64,000 nt of DNA from positions 5,305,001 through 5,369,000 of the forward strand of contig NC_083515.1 in NCBI RefSeq assembly GCF_032362555.1, read 5' to 3'. The translations under genes were made by a program, and so were the position numbers. The stretch's first letter is position 1, and the number at the start of each line of letters is the position of its first letter. Shown here piece by piece: positions 23,100-35,148 of the stretch. The stretch is from Amyelois transitella. Lineage: Eukaryota > Arthropoda > Insecta > Lepidoptera > Pyralidae. The notes beneath the pieces were generated by a model. The model searched no databases, was not told the DNA's origin, and was given only the letters and a program-made list of their open reading frames with translations.

Positions 23100-24639
23100 G
23101 TCATTTGACGCACCATTGAAAGATACATAAATAAAAAGTACTTGAATATTCATATATATTGGTGTATAGTTTTTGAATTCTCATTAAGTTATTTGGAAAT
23201 CCCGGGAAAGACTTACAGATTTAAGATTATTTTATTTTAGGCATTGGTTTAATTGTCCCTATCTCAATTCTTCAGTTGAGTCAAGGCCGTGGCCTTTGAG
23301 TTTTATGACTATTTGCTTCGTATACATACTTACATTCTATATGTATATGTATTTATTTGTAAATACTAAAATTTGAACTTTTTTTTGATACCCAAGAAAA
23401 GCATATTACCTACATATTGGGGATGTTGGATTACTCATTTAAACATGTTTCCCTTGAAACTTGCTAACGCTTCACCTAGTGTTATTATTGATCATTAAAA
23501 AATCTTTGGAAACAAGGTTTGAACATATAATTAAACATAAAGATTGTTATATGAATGAACTTATATAAATTATACGCGAACAAAGTTGCAGGTACAGCTT
23601 ATGCCATCGTTTCCAATAAAATAGGTATATTAAAAGGGAATAATGAATAAAGCTAAAATCTCATAACATTAAGAACCCTTAGTGGGGAATGGAAACGAGT
23701 ACCTACAGAAATAATTATTATGTAAATAACGAGGTTACGACGATTTGTCATTCAATTCCATTGTACTTTAATCGTTTTAATGTACCTATCTATACATAAA
23801 CAAGAACAATAAACCAAAATAAGACGGTCCTTATTGGATGTGTGAAATAGTTTTACATCTTTTGCAGCACCGTTGGGAATGGGGAATAGCTTCAAATGCT
23901 TTTGGATAAGATAAAATAATTTCGGAATAATTTCTTGTTATTTTTAAAGTACTGTCTTATCGCTGTAGTGTAGAAAATTCATTATCGAAACCTAATTAAA
24001 ATCTGATGTTCCATCATATTTTTTATATTTCATCTGAAATGCAATTTTGTTCACATCAGTAACAAAATAGGGAAGCCTGCGTAGAATAACATTCCGGTAC
24101 GAGTAGAGAACAATTTGTTCGCTCGCCCTTTACTCAATTAATTATGTAGGTACACATGTTTGCTTTGAGCAAAATTGTTTCTTCGTGTTTTGTATTTAGG
24201 ATTTCATAGCCAAGGAGTGTCAATAAAAACCCTTTTACCCGTCGGTTCGGTTGATCTTGTCTTTCATGAGAGTATTTCTTAAGAATCATCCACCAAAAGC
24301 CGAATCATGTCACTGATAAAATATGGGTACAAACTTAAATGTAAATTTAATTACAAGTTATTTTGCAGAAGAAACTTTATCGGTGTTGTTTGCTCCTTAT
24401 TGGTAAGTTTTCGGGTGGTATGCAACACTAGTATGAGACTTATACTTTTTCAGTCAGTTTATTTTATTTGTGTATTTTACATTATAAAAACAACAAGACT
24501 TAGGCAAGAGTTAGCTATACTCACAAAACGGTCACTTGTAATGATTTATTTAAAATCCAAAAATGTAAGACAGCATCTCGATGAAGATTCAGCACATGTT
24601 CAACTATTATTCTTCATTTTCAACTGAAGATGAGCACCG
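23100..24639. other. no gene recognised
   Basis: AT-rich. A 106-codon frame near 24307-24627 has no domain, bias or splice context. Confidence 0.4.
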
Positions 24640-24990
24640 CACATAGGTTGTTAAAGTTTGATATTAAAGGCAGCCGTATACATTTTAAGATGGGAAGTGT
24701 CGGTGGGTCGCGTCGGGCTCGAGCGGAGCGCGCAGGCGGCGGGCGTCGGCGCCGCTGGGCGCCACCTGTCGCTGTGGAGCGGCGTGACTGCGGCACGGGC
24801 CGTGCGGCTGCTGCGGGGGCTCACTAGCGACTGAGCCCGGGCACGTGGAGCGCCGGGCGCCGCGCCGGCCGCCGCCCAGGTGCACTGCACCCCCGCCAGC
24901 CCCGGGCGCCCCGCACAGCCTCCGTCACCGCCGCCAACGCACGCTGCCCCCGCTTGCACCGCACGGTCGCTTGCACTCCGTCTGCACGTC
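24640..24990 (-). promoter_or_regulatory. GC-rich island, possible promoter or first exon
   Basis: About 300 bp of very GC- and CpG-rich sequence in an AT-rich setting. It lies upstream of the minus-strand gene whose first coding exon is at 16732-16869, and that exon is preceded by an acceptor, so an upstream noncoding exon must exist. A donor-like GCTA/GTGAGC is on the minus strand near 24825. Minus-strand frames (ending at 24685 and 24651) are open with high third-position GC but have no recognisable domain. It could instead be an exon of another gene. Confidence 0.35.
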
Positions 24991-27194
24991 TCGTATAATT
25001 AATAATGCTAATTAAAACATCCGGAATAAAGACGTTTAATCTCACACTCGGGACATCTTTGTTCAACACGATTATGGCGTCAACATTTTTATTGCTTTAC
25101 TTAGTTAACACGTTCTTCTAGACATTTTTGCAAATAAGCATTGTAGTTAGTGCATATTTGTCGGGGTGCTCGACATTTATTAAAGAAGATAAAATTTTTA
25201 ACTCTTAAATGAATTTCGGTGAGTTTCTTTCACTTACTACATAATACTTTAAAAGTCAGATAAATTTACTTATATTTTCGTTATAATTCACATATACATA
25301 TATTTTCTTTATAAATAATAAGCGTTTACTTCAAACTTCAAAAATAATACTAAAACGTACAACAAAATATTTCAATACTTCAAAAATTTGGTAAATGGTT
25401 ATAAATTAAATTAATATTTCACAGCTCCAATTTGTGAGTTCCGAGACGTTTTGAGGACGGCAATCGGGACTGCTCGTCTAAACCAGACAATTAGTCTAGG
25501 AAGTTGGGAACATTAGAGATAAGTTCTGGTTGCAGTCGAGGAATACTAACAGGGTTCTATTAAGGTACATATAGTTATGATGAACTCAAGGTTTGTAGAG
25601 CTATGAAATTCGTACGTGTATAGCGATAATTGTTATCTACAAAGGTTTGCTAATGCTGGCAGCGCAGTGGTAAGGTCTCAATCAAATATAGTGCAATGCG
25701 AAATAAAATAAAAAACATAGTCAATTTGTTGAAATATCTCGTTACGATTTATATTAGAAACTACACGACATAGTATCGTAAATCTCTCCTTGTGACTAAC
25801 TGAAAATAGCTCTAAACCGAGTGTTCAAACAAAGAATATGCTAATAAACTTGGGAATCTTGTTTAAGTGAGGATTCACTATCTAAATATTAAGTTCACCA
25901 TTTCAGCTAAACATGGCTTTTCAGTTTTTGAGTTTTGTCTACCCGGTAAAAATAGTATTCATATTCAGCCTTATGATAAATAACAAGATTGAAGAAGGCA
26001 ATTTTACGAGTGCCTATCAACAAACGACAATAGCGACGAAAAAATTCCTAGCCGGAGATATGGTGCAAATACTTGCTGTTGTTTGGTTCAAAGACGTAGC
26101 TTCGTATTCTCGAACTGAATAAAATTGTTCAAAGACTGTAATGCACGCCCGCCCGAGCGTATGCAAGCCCGGAGTGCCCCCACTTACAACACCGTTCACA
26201 GAAGTGTGGGTTTCACCATATTAATTTAACAATAACCGCATAACATACTCTGTTCTGTCTTGTCAAATAATGTAGTTTGTTTCGCCGCTTCTTCTACACT
26301 AACGTTTTGGACGCGATATTAACTTTCGTGACAAGTGATGCTTGATACTCTTAAGTTATAGCTTGTAAAAATCTTATTTTAAACAAAATTTATTTATTTC
26401 ATTTGATGTCCTCTAGTTATTAACAATGTGTATTTTGCGTAATATGGTCACCATATCAATGGAAATATCAAATCAAAATTATAAAATAAAGTAGTAGGTA
26501 GGTACTATACTGCAGAAAATTTTTAAGACTTACATCAGTATGACAACACTTTGTTTCTCACAATGCAATAAAAATTAATTAAAAAGACAATAAAAACGCC
26601 ATATTGTAATTGAAATCGAAAGGAATGATGCATCCTATCGTATCGCATCTTATTGTTACCGCTATCGTCGGATTTCATGTTAACTGCAATCGAAGCGATG
26701 GTGCAATTCACACTTTAAAAAATCAATTCAAACTTTCGGTTCGACTTGTGTAGCGAAGTGTGGATTGGTATGGATTGTTCCGGAAAGTTTTGCAGTAAAA
26801 AAAATAAAAAAAACCCTATCGACCTCAGTGGCTCTGAAATGAACTGTTTCGTGTTTTCTTTCTCTTATTTACTCAACAAGAATTAATACTATAAGCGGCT
26901 TAGAAAAAAAACCATTTGATCAAAAAATTTAATTAAAATTTGGCAAACTTTTTCCATTTTTTAATAAAGGTTTATACCATTCAATCTTACATAAAAGATA
27001 TATTTTTTAATTTAAAGGACTTTTGTTTGTAATGAACAAACCGGTAAAGACTAAATCTTCAGGAGTTTTTGTTCTAATCAAGAGTAATCCCAAGTTATTG
27101 CTCACGGGAGCAAAGCCACCAAAACATGTCTAGTTTAAAAAACTTTGAATCATAGGTTTCACCATTTTGTGTTAAGTTTATTATTTCAAAATTA
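24991..27194. other. no gene recognised
   Basis: AT-rich DNA without recognisable repeats. A short GC-richer patch at 26140-26215 has no defensible exon. Confidence 0.4.
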
Positions 27195-27204
27195 ATATAA
27201 TCAG

Positions 27205-27704
27205 TGCACAGGGGCGTGTTGGTCCCGACATTAATGTATGGGAGTGAAAGTTGGGTATGGCAAAAGAAGCATGAAAGCAGAATAAATGCAGTGGAAATGA
27301 GAGCGTTAAGGAGTATGATGGGTGTGAAATTGAGTGACAGGATAAGGAACCGCGTGATAAGGGAATGATGTGATGTGAAAGAAGATGTAGTTACAGGAAT
27401 TGAAAAGGGTATGTTAAGATGGTTCGGTCATGTGGAGAGGATGAATGAAAGCAGGTTGACTAAGCAGATATACAAGGAGAGTGTGGAGGGAAAGGTCGGA
27501 GTGGGAAGACCTAGACGAACGTATCTTGATCAAATTAAGGACGTCCTGGTAAAGGGTCAGGTCAAAAGTACCCGAAACCGCCGAGCTTGTATGAAGAGAG
27601 TTATGAATGTGGATGAAGCGAAGGAAGTATGCAGAGATCGTGGCAAGTGGAAAGAGGTAGTCTCTGCCTACCCCTCCGGTAAAGAGGCGTGATTTTATGT
27701 ATGT
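27205..27704 (+). mobile_element. LINE-B: 5'-truncated RTE-like LINE with target duplication
   Basis: A 500-bp insertion flanked by the 10-bp repeat ATATAATCAG (27195-27204 and 27705-27714). One frame encodes the end of a non-LTR reverse transcriptase: LMYGSESW, then GMLRWFGHVERM, GRPRRTYLDQIKD, and a stop at 27690-27692. The frame is broken by one TGA at about 27366, which fits decay of CGA (Arg). The tail ends GCGTGATTTTATGTATGTAT. The catalytic domain is missing by 5' truncation, so this copy cannot move itself. Further 3' pieces are at 30161, 37498, 59930 and 60387. Confidence 0.85.
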
Positions 27705-27714
27705 ATATAATCAG

Positions 27715-28474
27715 CTTAGTCATGACAGCGTACCAGACAGGCATACTTTCGCATTTAGAATATAAGTATGGATTAATATCACGACAATGATACTGAAGAG
27801 ATACAAGTGACATTGGTTGGTAGTCGACTCGCTTCCGCGGGCAGTATGCTTCCCGGTTAAATGCGGAGATAGGACTCCCGTAGGGCTCAATTTATTACGC
27901 TTTTGATTGATTTGCATTTGTCTGTACAGATAAATAACAGAGTTATAAAAATCATATTGGATTTTTTTAAACTTAAGTTATTAAATACAATAAATCTTTA
28001 AAAGCAACATCTTTCATCGAGATATTTTCAGCTTCCTCCAAAATAAATACGTAACATCTTTCTGATTTACTATGTAGAGCGAGCTAACAGTCTCGAAAAC
28101 TTCGCCAAGCAGAAGATAAAAAAATTACGTAATTTAATAATAATATTTGGTTAACAAATCAGTAGATATATTTACAGAAAATGGTAAACTTGTAAGTGGT
28201 TACAAAAACTTTAGTATGTTATCATAGACGTAATGTAAGTAGTTTATGGGTAAAACCGTGGCGGCGGGGTCGATAGAACAAGTTATAAAATAAGTTGCGG
28301 GGTTACGCTCAAAATAAAAAGAATACAGAACCCATTTTTAAACGTTTTTTTAAAAACAAGCAAAATTGCATATGTACCTAAATATACCTAATAAATATAG
28401 TGATATTTGTACCTAAACAAAAAGGCAAGTTTTTGTTCTGTATAGGAAAAACAGGAATAAAAAAAAATATAAAA
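27715..28474. other. no feature seen
   Basis: AT-rich with no recognisable repeat or exon. Confidence 0.4.
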
Positions 28475-28640
28475 TTTGCGACCCGCTTGGTTTTGGCTTC
28501 GCACTTTTGAACAAAGAGTTCTACATTTAAATGCGGGTTTTTAACTATATGCATACCTAATTTCATTCCAGTCGGTCTAGCGGTTTTGCTGAGAAAGCGG
28601 AACAGACAGACAGACTTTCGCATTTATAATATAGTAAGGG
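28475..28640 (+). repeat. repeat D, second copy
   Basis: TTTGCGACCCGCTTGG..., CATACCTAATTTCATTCCAG and ACTTTCGCATTTATAATATA follow the layout of the copy at 17826, with many differences. It is old. Confidence 0.55.
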
Positions 28641-29398
28641 AAATAAGGGATTTTGTCACTACTAGTAGATATTAAAATGAAATCGTGCAAATATTGTAAA
28701 AATGCGTAAGGTTGCTGTTTCTTCCTGCCAAGATTTTACGGCTAAACCACTTACCGATTCCGAAGAAATTCTTTGTGAATATAGTTTGTTAATTATTCTA
28801 GCTAACGAATAATAGTTGAAGTTAACGTAAAATGTACTTCGTTTTTCAATCGATTTTTAATTACAATACTATTGGTCTTTATCATCCATTATTTATGCTG
28901 TAACTTCTCATTGTGAGCCCGCGATGCCTCCACCGAAATTGTAACTGGACACATGCCAAACCTTTGAACCCCGCACTATGAACGTACTTGCTTGCTTTGA
29001 CTATTCAATCGCCTGCTAGTTGGAGCGGGAGTCAAAATTTAATTTTCAGTGAACAATTTGTTTGCTTGGATGCGGCCTCTTGGGGGATGATTGGTTTTTG
29101 ACTCGAGACCGAGACGAGTAGTCCATTAACGAAGCGGTTAATTTAATAATAAAAGTTTAGTAAAGAGTTGTTAAATGTCTTATGTAAAGTAAAATTGAAT
29201 AAAAATATGTACTGGAAGTGTAAAGTTTACTTATATCACGCCAGGCTGTAAACAATTGGTTGTTTAGTCCCGTGACCATGACATTGGTTTTAGATACTAG
29301 ATAAGCTGTCAACCTTTTTATTTAATTAATTTTATTCAGTTTTAATGGCCTTATAGATAAAAAACTTGTATTTTGTTTGCAAAGAGTCATTAAAATAC
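28641..29398. other. no gene recognised
   Basis: A decayed LINE-tail core near 28720-28780; otherwise nothing I can name. Confidence 0.35.
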
Positions 29399-29490
29399 AT
29401 AACATATAATCACGTCGGGGTAGACAGAGCCAGTCAACAGTCACCAAAAGACTAAAAGGCCACGCTCAGCTGCTTGTCTTAATGATAGAA
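29399..29490 (-). repeat. SINE-A, 3' fragment
   Basis: Minus-strand match containing TAATCACGTCGGGGTAGACA on plus. The ATATCCCTTGC word is deleted, and the copy stops within the TAATGATAGAATT block. Confidence 0.65.
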
Positions 29491-29692
29491 TTAAAATAAT
29501 AAAATACATTTAGACAGATTTTAATAAATTTTTCACAGAGTGACATAAGTTAGAGGCTTTTATTCCTGTAATTCCCACGGAAATTTCAATATATTATCAG
29601 ATTATATTATCAGAAAAATCTGTTATGCTTGTCCAAATCAGAGCATTTGAAACTGAAACATTGATATCTCTTGAACCGAGAATTTCCTACAG

Positions 29693-29824
29693 CCACATTG
29701 CGAAGTCGGCATTGGTTTGATTCTGTTCACGGATTGCGAGCACGCGACGCAGGAATGTCGCCCTCGCAGCGCGCTATTGTGGACAGGCAAACGAAGCACC
29801 GGACAAGATATACACCACAACTGT
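29693..29824 (+). CDS. candidate internal exon, product unknown
   Basis: 132 nt bounded by a good acceptor (TTTCCTACAG) and an excellent donor (CTGT/GTAAGTAT). The length is a multiple of three. Two frames are open throughout. The phase-0 frame starts PHCEVGIGLILFTDCEHATQ and contains four cysteines, ending ...HHNC. The other includes RARDAGMSPSQRAIVDRQ. GC content is above the flanks. No neighbouring exon with matching phase was found in the window, and SINE-A inserted 20 nt downstream. It could be an exon of a large gene or a chance arrangement. Confidence 0.3.
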
Positions 29825-29844
29825 GTAAGTATGATTTTTTTATA

Positions 29845-30104
29845 CATACATACATATGGTCACGTCTATATCCCTTGCGGGGTAGACAGAGCCAATAGTC
29901 TTGAAAAGCCTGAATGGTCACGTTCAGCTATTTATCTTAATGATAGAATTGAGATTCAAATAGTGACATGTTGCTAACCCATCGCCTTAAAAAGAATCCC
30001 CAGTTTGTTTTTGTGTCCCTTAGTCGCCTTTTACGACAACCATGGGAAAGAGATGGAGTAGACCTATTCTTTTTTGTATTGGTGCCGGGAACCACACGGC
30101 ACAT
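29845..30104 (-). repeat. SINE-A, full-length copy
   Basis: A complete copy from the ATACATACATA tail to the GGTGCCGGGAACCACACGGC head, with few differences from the copy at 22839. Confidence 0.85.
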
Positions 30105-30160
30105 TTTTTTTATGAACATGAGTATTAAGTTTAACTATAACCGATAAACAAGGGAACGTT

Positions 30161-30268
30161 GGAGTGGGTGAGTTATGAATATGGATGAAGCGAAAAAAGT
30201 ATGCAAAGTTCGTAAGTGGAAAAATGTAGTCCCTGTCTACCCCTCCAGGAAAAGAGCATGATTTTATA
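30161..30268 (+). repeat. LINE-B, 3' fragment
   Basis: GAGTTATGAATATGGATGAA, CCCTGTCTACCCCTCC and GCATGATTTTATAT match the 3' end of the 27205 copy. Just after it come TTGTCCCGTATATA, the SINE-C tail word, and then the jockey-like element. Confidence 0.65.
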
Positions 30269-30286
30269 TTTGTCCCGTATATATTT

Positions 30287-31230
30287 CAAATTCAAATTTC
30301 AAATTCAAATTCAAAAATATTTATTGTGGTACACAGGTATAAAAGATATAAAAATGATAAACATGTAAGGTGTCACTGTGGCCTGTCTATAATAGACGTA
30401 CAATAATTAAGGTACTTAGTCTCTAAATTAAAAAAACAAAAAAAAACTAATTGCTTCCAAACCATAAAAAAAGAAAAAAACACATACAAATATATCCCAA
30501 AGTAATTCGTCAAAGTGGCTAATTCCAGTCCTTTAAATCGTCATTTAGAAAGTCATTTATATTATAATAGCATCTGTCTGTCAAAAATGATTTCAATTTA
30601 TTTTTAAATGTCACAAAATCGAGAATTTTAATGTTGTCGGGTATTTTATTAAAAATTATGGGAGCCATTCCGATAACATTTTTATTCATCATGGCAGTTT
30701 TAAATCCACCAGTTACCAACTTATAGGTATTTGTATTGGGGTCTGATGTGATCTACCCTCATCCTAATGTCGGAAAGTTTTTTAAATAAATTCGAATTCA
30801 ATTTCACAAAAATACATAATTCTAATATAAGAATACATGGAAATGTCAATAATTTCAGTGATTTAAATATCGATACACAACTGTCTGTACTTTGCAAATT
30901 GCACATCGATCTTAAACACCTTTTTTGTGCCTTAAAAACTTTGTCATTACCACTCGAGTTACCCCAAAAAATAACGCCGTATCGTAAATGAGGTGTAACT
31001 AAACCATGGTAAGCAGTTAATACCACTTCAATGTTTACCTTTTTTGACAATTTGAACAAAGCATATACTGCTTTATAAAGTTTTTTGCATACTTGCTCAG
31101 TGTGAGAGGACCATGTTAATTTGCTGTCAATCGAAAGTCCTAGAAATTTTGTTGTTTGTACCTCCTCCAGCCTGTAGCCATTATAATTTATATTCAGATT
31201 ACGTGGTAATTTTCTTTGATGAAACTGCAT
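30287..31230 (-). mobile_element. jockey-like non-LTR LINE, 3' end
   Basis: On the minus strand a 169-residue frame (31230-30721) reads MQFHQRKLPRN, then FLGLSIDSKLTW, YGVIFWGNSS and FKAQKRCLRSM. This is the region after the catalytic YADD motif of jockey-clade reverse transcriptases. A +1 shift near 30725 leads into a second frame, KLVTGGFKTAMMNKN to a stop at 30519. The 3' end has AATAAA and then a TTTGAATTTGAA repeat tail at 30287-30330. It is 5' truncated and frameshifted, hence dead. The clade call is from motif layout only; a CR1-type element is the alternative. Confidence 0.8.
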
Positions 31231-31239
31231 TATATTTAT

Positions 31240-34200
31240 TTATTTATGTATGTATAGCCGATAAACTGAAGAACGAATTTTCGGTTTCATTATATTTAAA
31301 GAACTTTTTTCTCACACTGCAAAGAACATATTTAAGATTATCATGTAAAATATTAAAAATAATTACTGGCTGGTACTAAGAGGCTGATAAAGTAAGAAAT
31401 TGTAACTGTTTTAATAGTGTATTCTTCTCAAGTATAAACTTGTCTCATATTTTGTAGATTTTTTCAAATAATTCCTGTGCAGTACTTGAGGATTTTTTCA
31501 CGAACTTTTTTAGTTTATGGCGATTTCGTTTAAGAAGGAATGTCCTGGTCACAGCCCACTGATATTGACAGCCACTTGAGCGAAGAGGCAGGCTATTAAT
31601 ATTCCAAATGGTTTCACGGCTAAAAGCATAGCTATTAGCTACTTACGCCGTTTTTAGAAAACGTGTCGACCTGAAGAAAAAGGAGATGGCCCAATTGAAG
31701 TATGGACGACTGCCCTGGAATGTATACACAAAACAACTATTCTTATATAATCTTGAATCACTGTATATTCATATTTTGTATGAAAAAAGTTTCAGGAACT
31801 TGTCAAATGTCTACAATCTTAAAAATAAACTTCCTCATCTACTGACTCAATTAATCAACAAACTTCTTATAAAATGCTTTTGCTATAAGTTTTTATTCAG
31901 GGGTTTTTACTGTCGCATACACATTACACATCACTTAACTAGTCTGGTGCAACATGAATCAACGTACCATTGCAGTTTGTATTTATTTGTGGTATATAAG
32001 TGGTACTAGTTGTTGCCCCGCGGCTTGAAAACAAAAAAAAATATGATTTACTAATATTTTCAGGAGAAAAAAGTACTCAAATAAAAAACATTGTTTCAAA
32101 GTGCGATTCATTTATTTGGACTGCAATAAACACATTTAACAATATTTTTCTAATTAAAAAATATAGAATGTGCCAGCTGCTACTCATCCTGCGCAGATCG
32201 TAAAAGCTGGTCTAGAGAATGAGTCACCGTGGATTTATGACAGGCGATGCGACAAGCAATCCATCACTATTTCGAATTCTTGATTTAACAATACGCCCCA
32301 CCAACTTGATAAATGTGACCTTTGTGTTTTATGGCAACAGGTCTGTCTATCCCCCAAACACGTGAGACTATCATGGTATGCGAATCCTAAAAATCTTACT
32401 TGTCTTTATCCCGTATAGTTAAAAACAGGAAATCAAAATAGTGATGGATTGCTAGCAGCATCGTCTATCATGATACACCTATTTGATTTTGGTTTAAGGG
32501 GCTCCCTTATGTGAAACTAGTGCCACCGCCGACTACAAATCATTACTCAAAACAAAATAAATAAACAATTATAAATATCAGAAGATAAAAACCTCAACGA
32601 ACGGATGAACGAACGAGTGACGTCTGAGAGATGTTCAATTCAAATGTAACTTCGCGTCGGTCTGACCAGTGTTGCCAATCATAAAATCGATTTTTAATAA
32701 ATATATATTTTTATCGATTTAAGTAACACAATCAATTACAAATGTACAGCAAACAAATTATTTTTAAAGTAAAATATATAGGTTGTTATTTAATATACCT
32801 AAACATATTGCAGCGGTCCCAAAACAACGCTTCTTACTAAGCGTATATACTGTACATGTTCATAAATATCGATTAAATCGAAATCAGTAATCGTACGGGA
32901 AGTTAATAAAAACTTTTGAATGGCAACACTTAACTCGTTGTTGTCAAGGAAGCCATGAAAGGAAGTGAAATAAGATTAAGAATCTTTTATTATAGAAAAT
33001 CATTTTGACAAGTTCTAGGAAAAAAATTAATACGTGATAATTAATAAATTAATATTTCAGTATTATAGGAAAATACCATTTATGTATACGTTTCTAGGGC
33101 AGTTTTGGGCCATCTCCTTTGTACTTCTAAATGGATATTATTTTCTTAAAAGAAACTTGTCATGTTGTAGTTAGTTCATAAGCAAAAACGAAACTCAGAT
33201 TTTATAATTTAAAAACTATTTTACACAGCTGTTTCTGAGAAGCTCGCTTTTTAATTACATTATCGCGCATCTAATAATCTCGTAGCATTTTGCTACGCGT
33301 CGTAGCTAACACGCTACGCCACCATGTAATGAAATAGTAATCACAAACGCTGAGAGCTTTGTTTGCAAATGGTTCATATTTTGTGTGGGTTGTATGTGCT
33401 GAGTGGTTTGAGCTATTTAGTATATTGTGTAAATAGAGCTCTTATTGAAAAATTTAGTTCGTAAATACTCGTATGTTTAAAAATTAAGACGTACTTTGGA
33501 AAAATCATAATCTTTATGTTTAAGCTTTCCTAAATACAGAAGGGATGAAGAATTCATTTATATAAAGTCTTAGTTTTGATTCCATGCCAAACTTGTGTCA
33601 TTTCCAAAGGAAATAAATACTGCTACATACATAACTGATATAATACGAAAATGTGTTCAGAAATGATTGTGCCGGATGAATAATTCATAGCTTGTTGTTG
33701 ATTGACTCCCACAGTATTGTTTATTATTATTATACCTACCATCTGTTAAGTAAATTTGACAGCGTGCGTAAAAAATGAAATATGGTAAATTTGTAATATA
33801 GTAATAACAACAGGGAATATTTACTATATGTATTGAAATTGACTGATGAGTTTGAATCCATTATTTGGTTACAACAAAATTTACAGGACTAAGGTTAGAA
33901 GTGTGTCAGGCTCATGATTTACTGTGCCATTCGTCAGCATTAGACTGGCGAGATTACCTCGCCTGCTTGGTTCCAACAAGTTAAGCGGAAGCGAATGCTT
34001 ACCACTGAACTAAACGGTTGCTCAGATTTCAACGAGTTAAGGTTATATTTTATTTGTCTTATTTTTGAACAAGAGTATCACGCAGCTACGCCCACGCCTA
34101 AATCCTTGATATTTCTACTCTTAGTACGCTCATATATCACAATACGGAACTTACATACCTCAAGACCCAGCGTTTGGGACTTTTTAATTTATAAACTATT

Positions 34201-34914
34201 AAATAAGACGTTATTTTAGGTATTCTTCTATTCTTTGTATCAATCATTAATTGTAAGAAAATTTTGATACGAAAATCTACTCGGAATATGATGTCACGTG
34301 GATGGTGATTCAAATTATTTATAAATAAGATGAAAAACTTCTTAAATCACCTAAAAAGCTATAGGAACGGTTCGGTTTATAGATATTTATTGACTCATAA
34401 AGAATACAATAATTCACTTATAATGAGTTTAAAACTAATTTATAAATAATTTGTAAAAATATTGACGCAAATAAACAGTGTAATTTTCGAAAGGTTAAGT
34501 AATTTACAAAATTTTGGTGTAGATATAATTTTTAAGTCAAACAAAGTGAAAGATATTATATGTTTTATTTATATGAGCTTCTGTTTTCTAGTAGCAAAGT
34601 TTTTATTATATTTGTAGCTTAAAGTATATTCAACTTGGATATCTTGTGATAAAGACAAAAAGAAAAGGAGAGTATTAGATTTGTGTATACAGATTTATTT
34701 AATTTTACCAAAGCCACAAAATCCATTTTCTAAGCGGGACGTATTTTGTTTTCTACCATTTATTTTTAGTTTGTTTGCACTGTATTTTCAAAACTGACAA
34801 AACACATTGTCTGAATATAAATAGGGGATCAAAACAAACACTCGACCCGGAGGTATTTAAGTAAGCAATTCTAAATTTTATCCTTTGTCTGCGGTATTGG
34901 TGTAGTAATAATAA
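31240..34914. other. no gene recognised
   Basis: AT-rich. It contains the small hairpin pair at 33281-33318. A block near 31490-31640 has more GC but no domain or splice pattern. Confidence 0.35.
33281..33318. repeat. two adjacent CGTAGC hairpins
   Basis: CGTAGCA-TTT-TGCTACG (33281-33297) and CGTAGC-TAACAC-GCTACG (33301-33318). These are the same stem words as in the minisatellite at 15943-16467. Confidence 0.6.
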
Positions 34915-35148
34915 TGTATATGGGATAAATTACACAGATTGAGTTAGTCTCGAAGTAAGTTCGAAACTTGTGTTACTAGATACTAAGTCACCGATACTAC
35001 ATATATTTTATAATTAATACTTAGATAAACATCCAAGACCTAGACTAATCAGAGAAAGTTAGTTTCTCTTCATGCCCTGACCGGTATTTGAACCCGAGAC
35101 CTCCGGTGTCACAGACAAGTATATTACCGCTGCGCTATAGAGGCCGTC
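34915..35148 (-). repeat. SINE-C copy
   Basis: Full-length minus-strand copy: tail at 34915, tRNA-like head ending near 35148 (GGCCTCTATAGCGCAGCGGT on the minus strand). B box mutated (GGTTCAAATACC). Confidence 0.8.

Noticed and set aside
32685-32720. Loose AT palindrome around ATCGAT
   Set aside because: Short arms in AT-rich DNA with mismatches; expected by chance, unlike the perfect hairpins near 50 kb.
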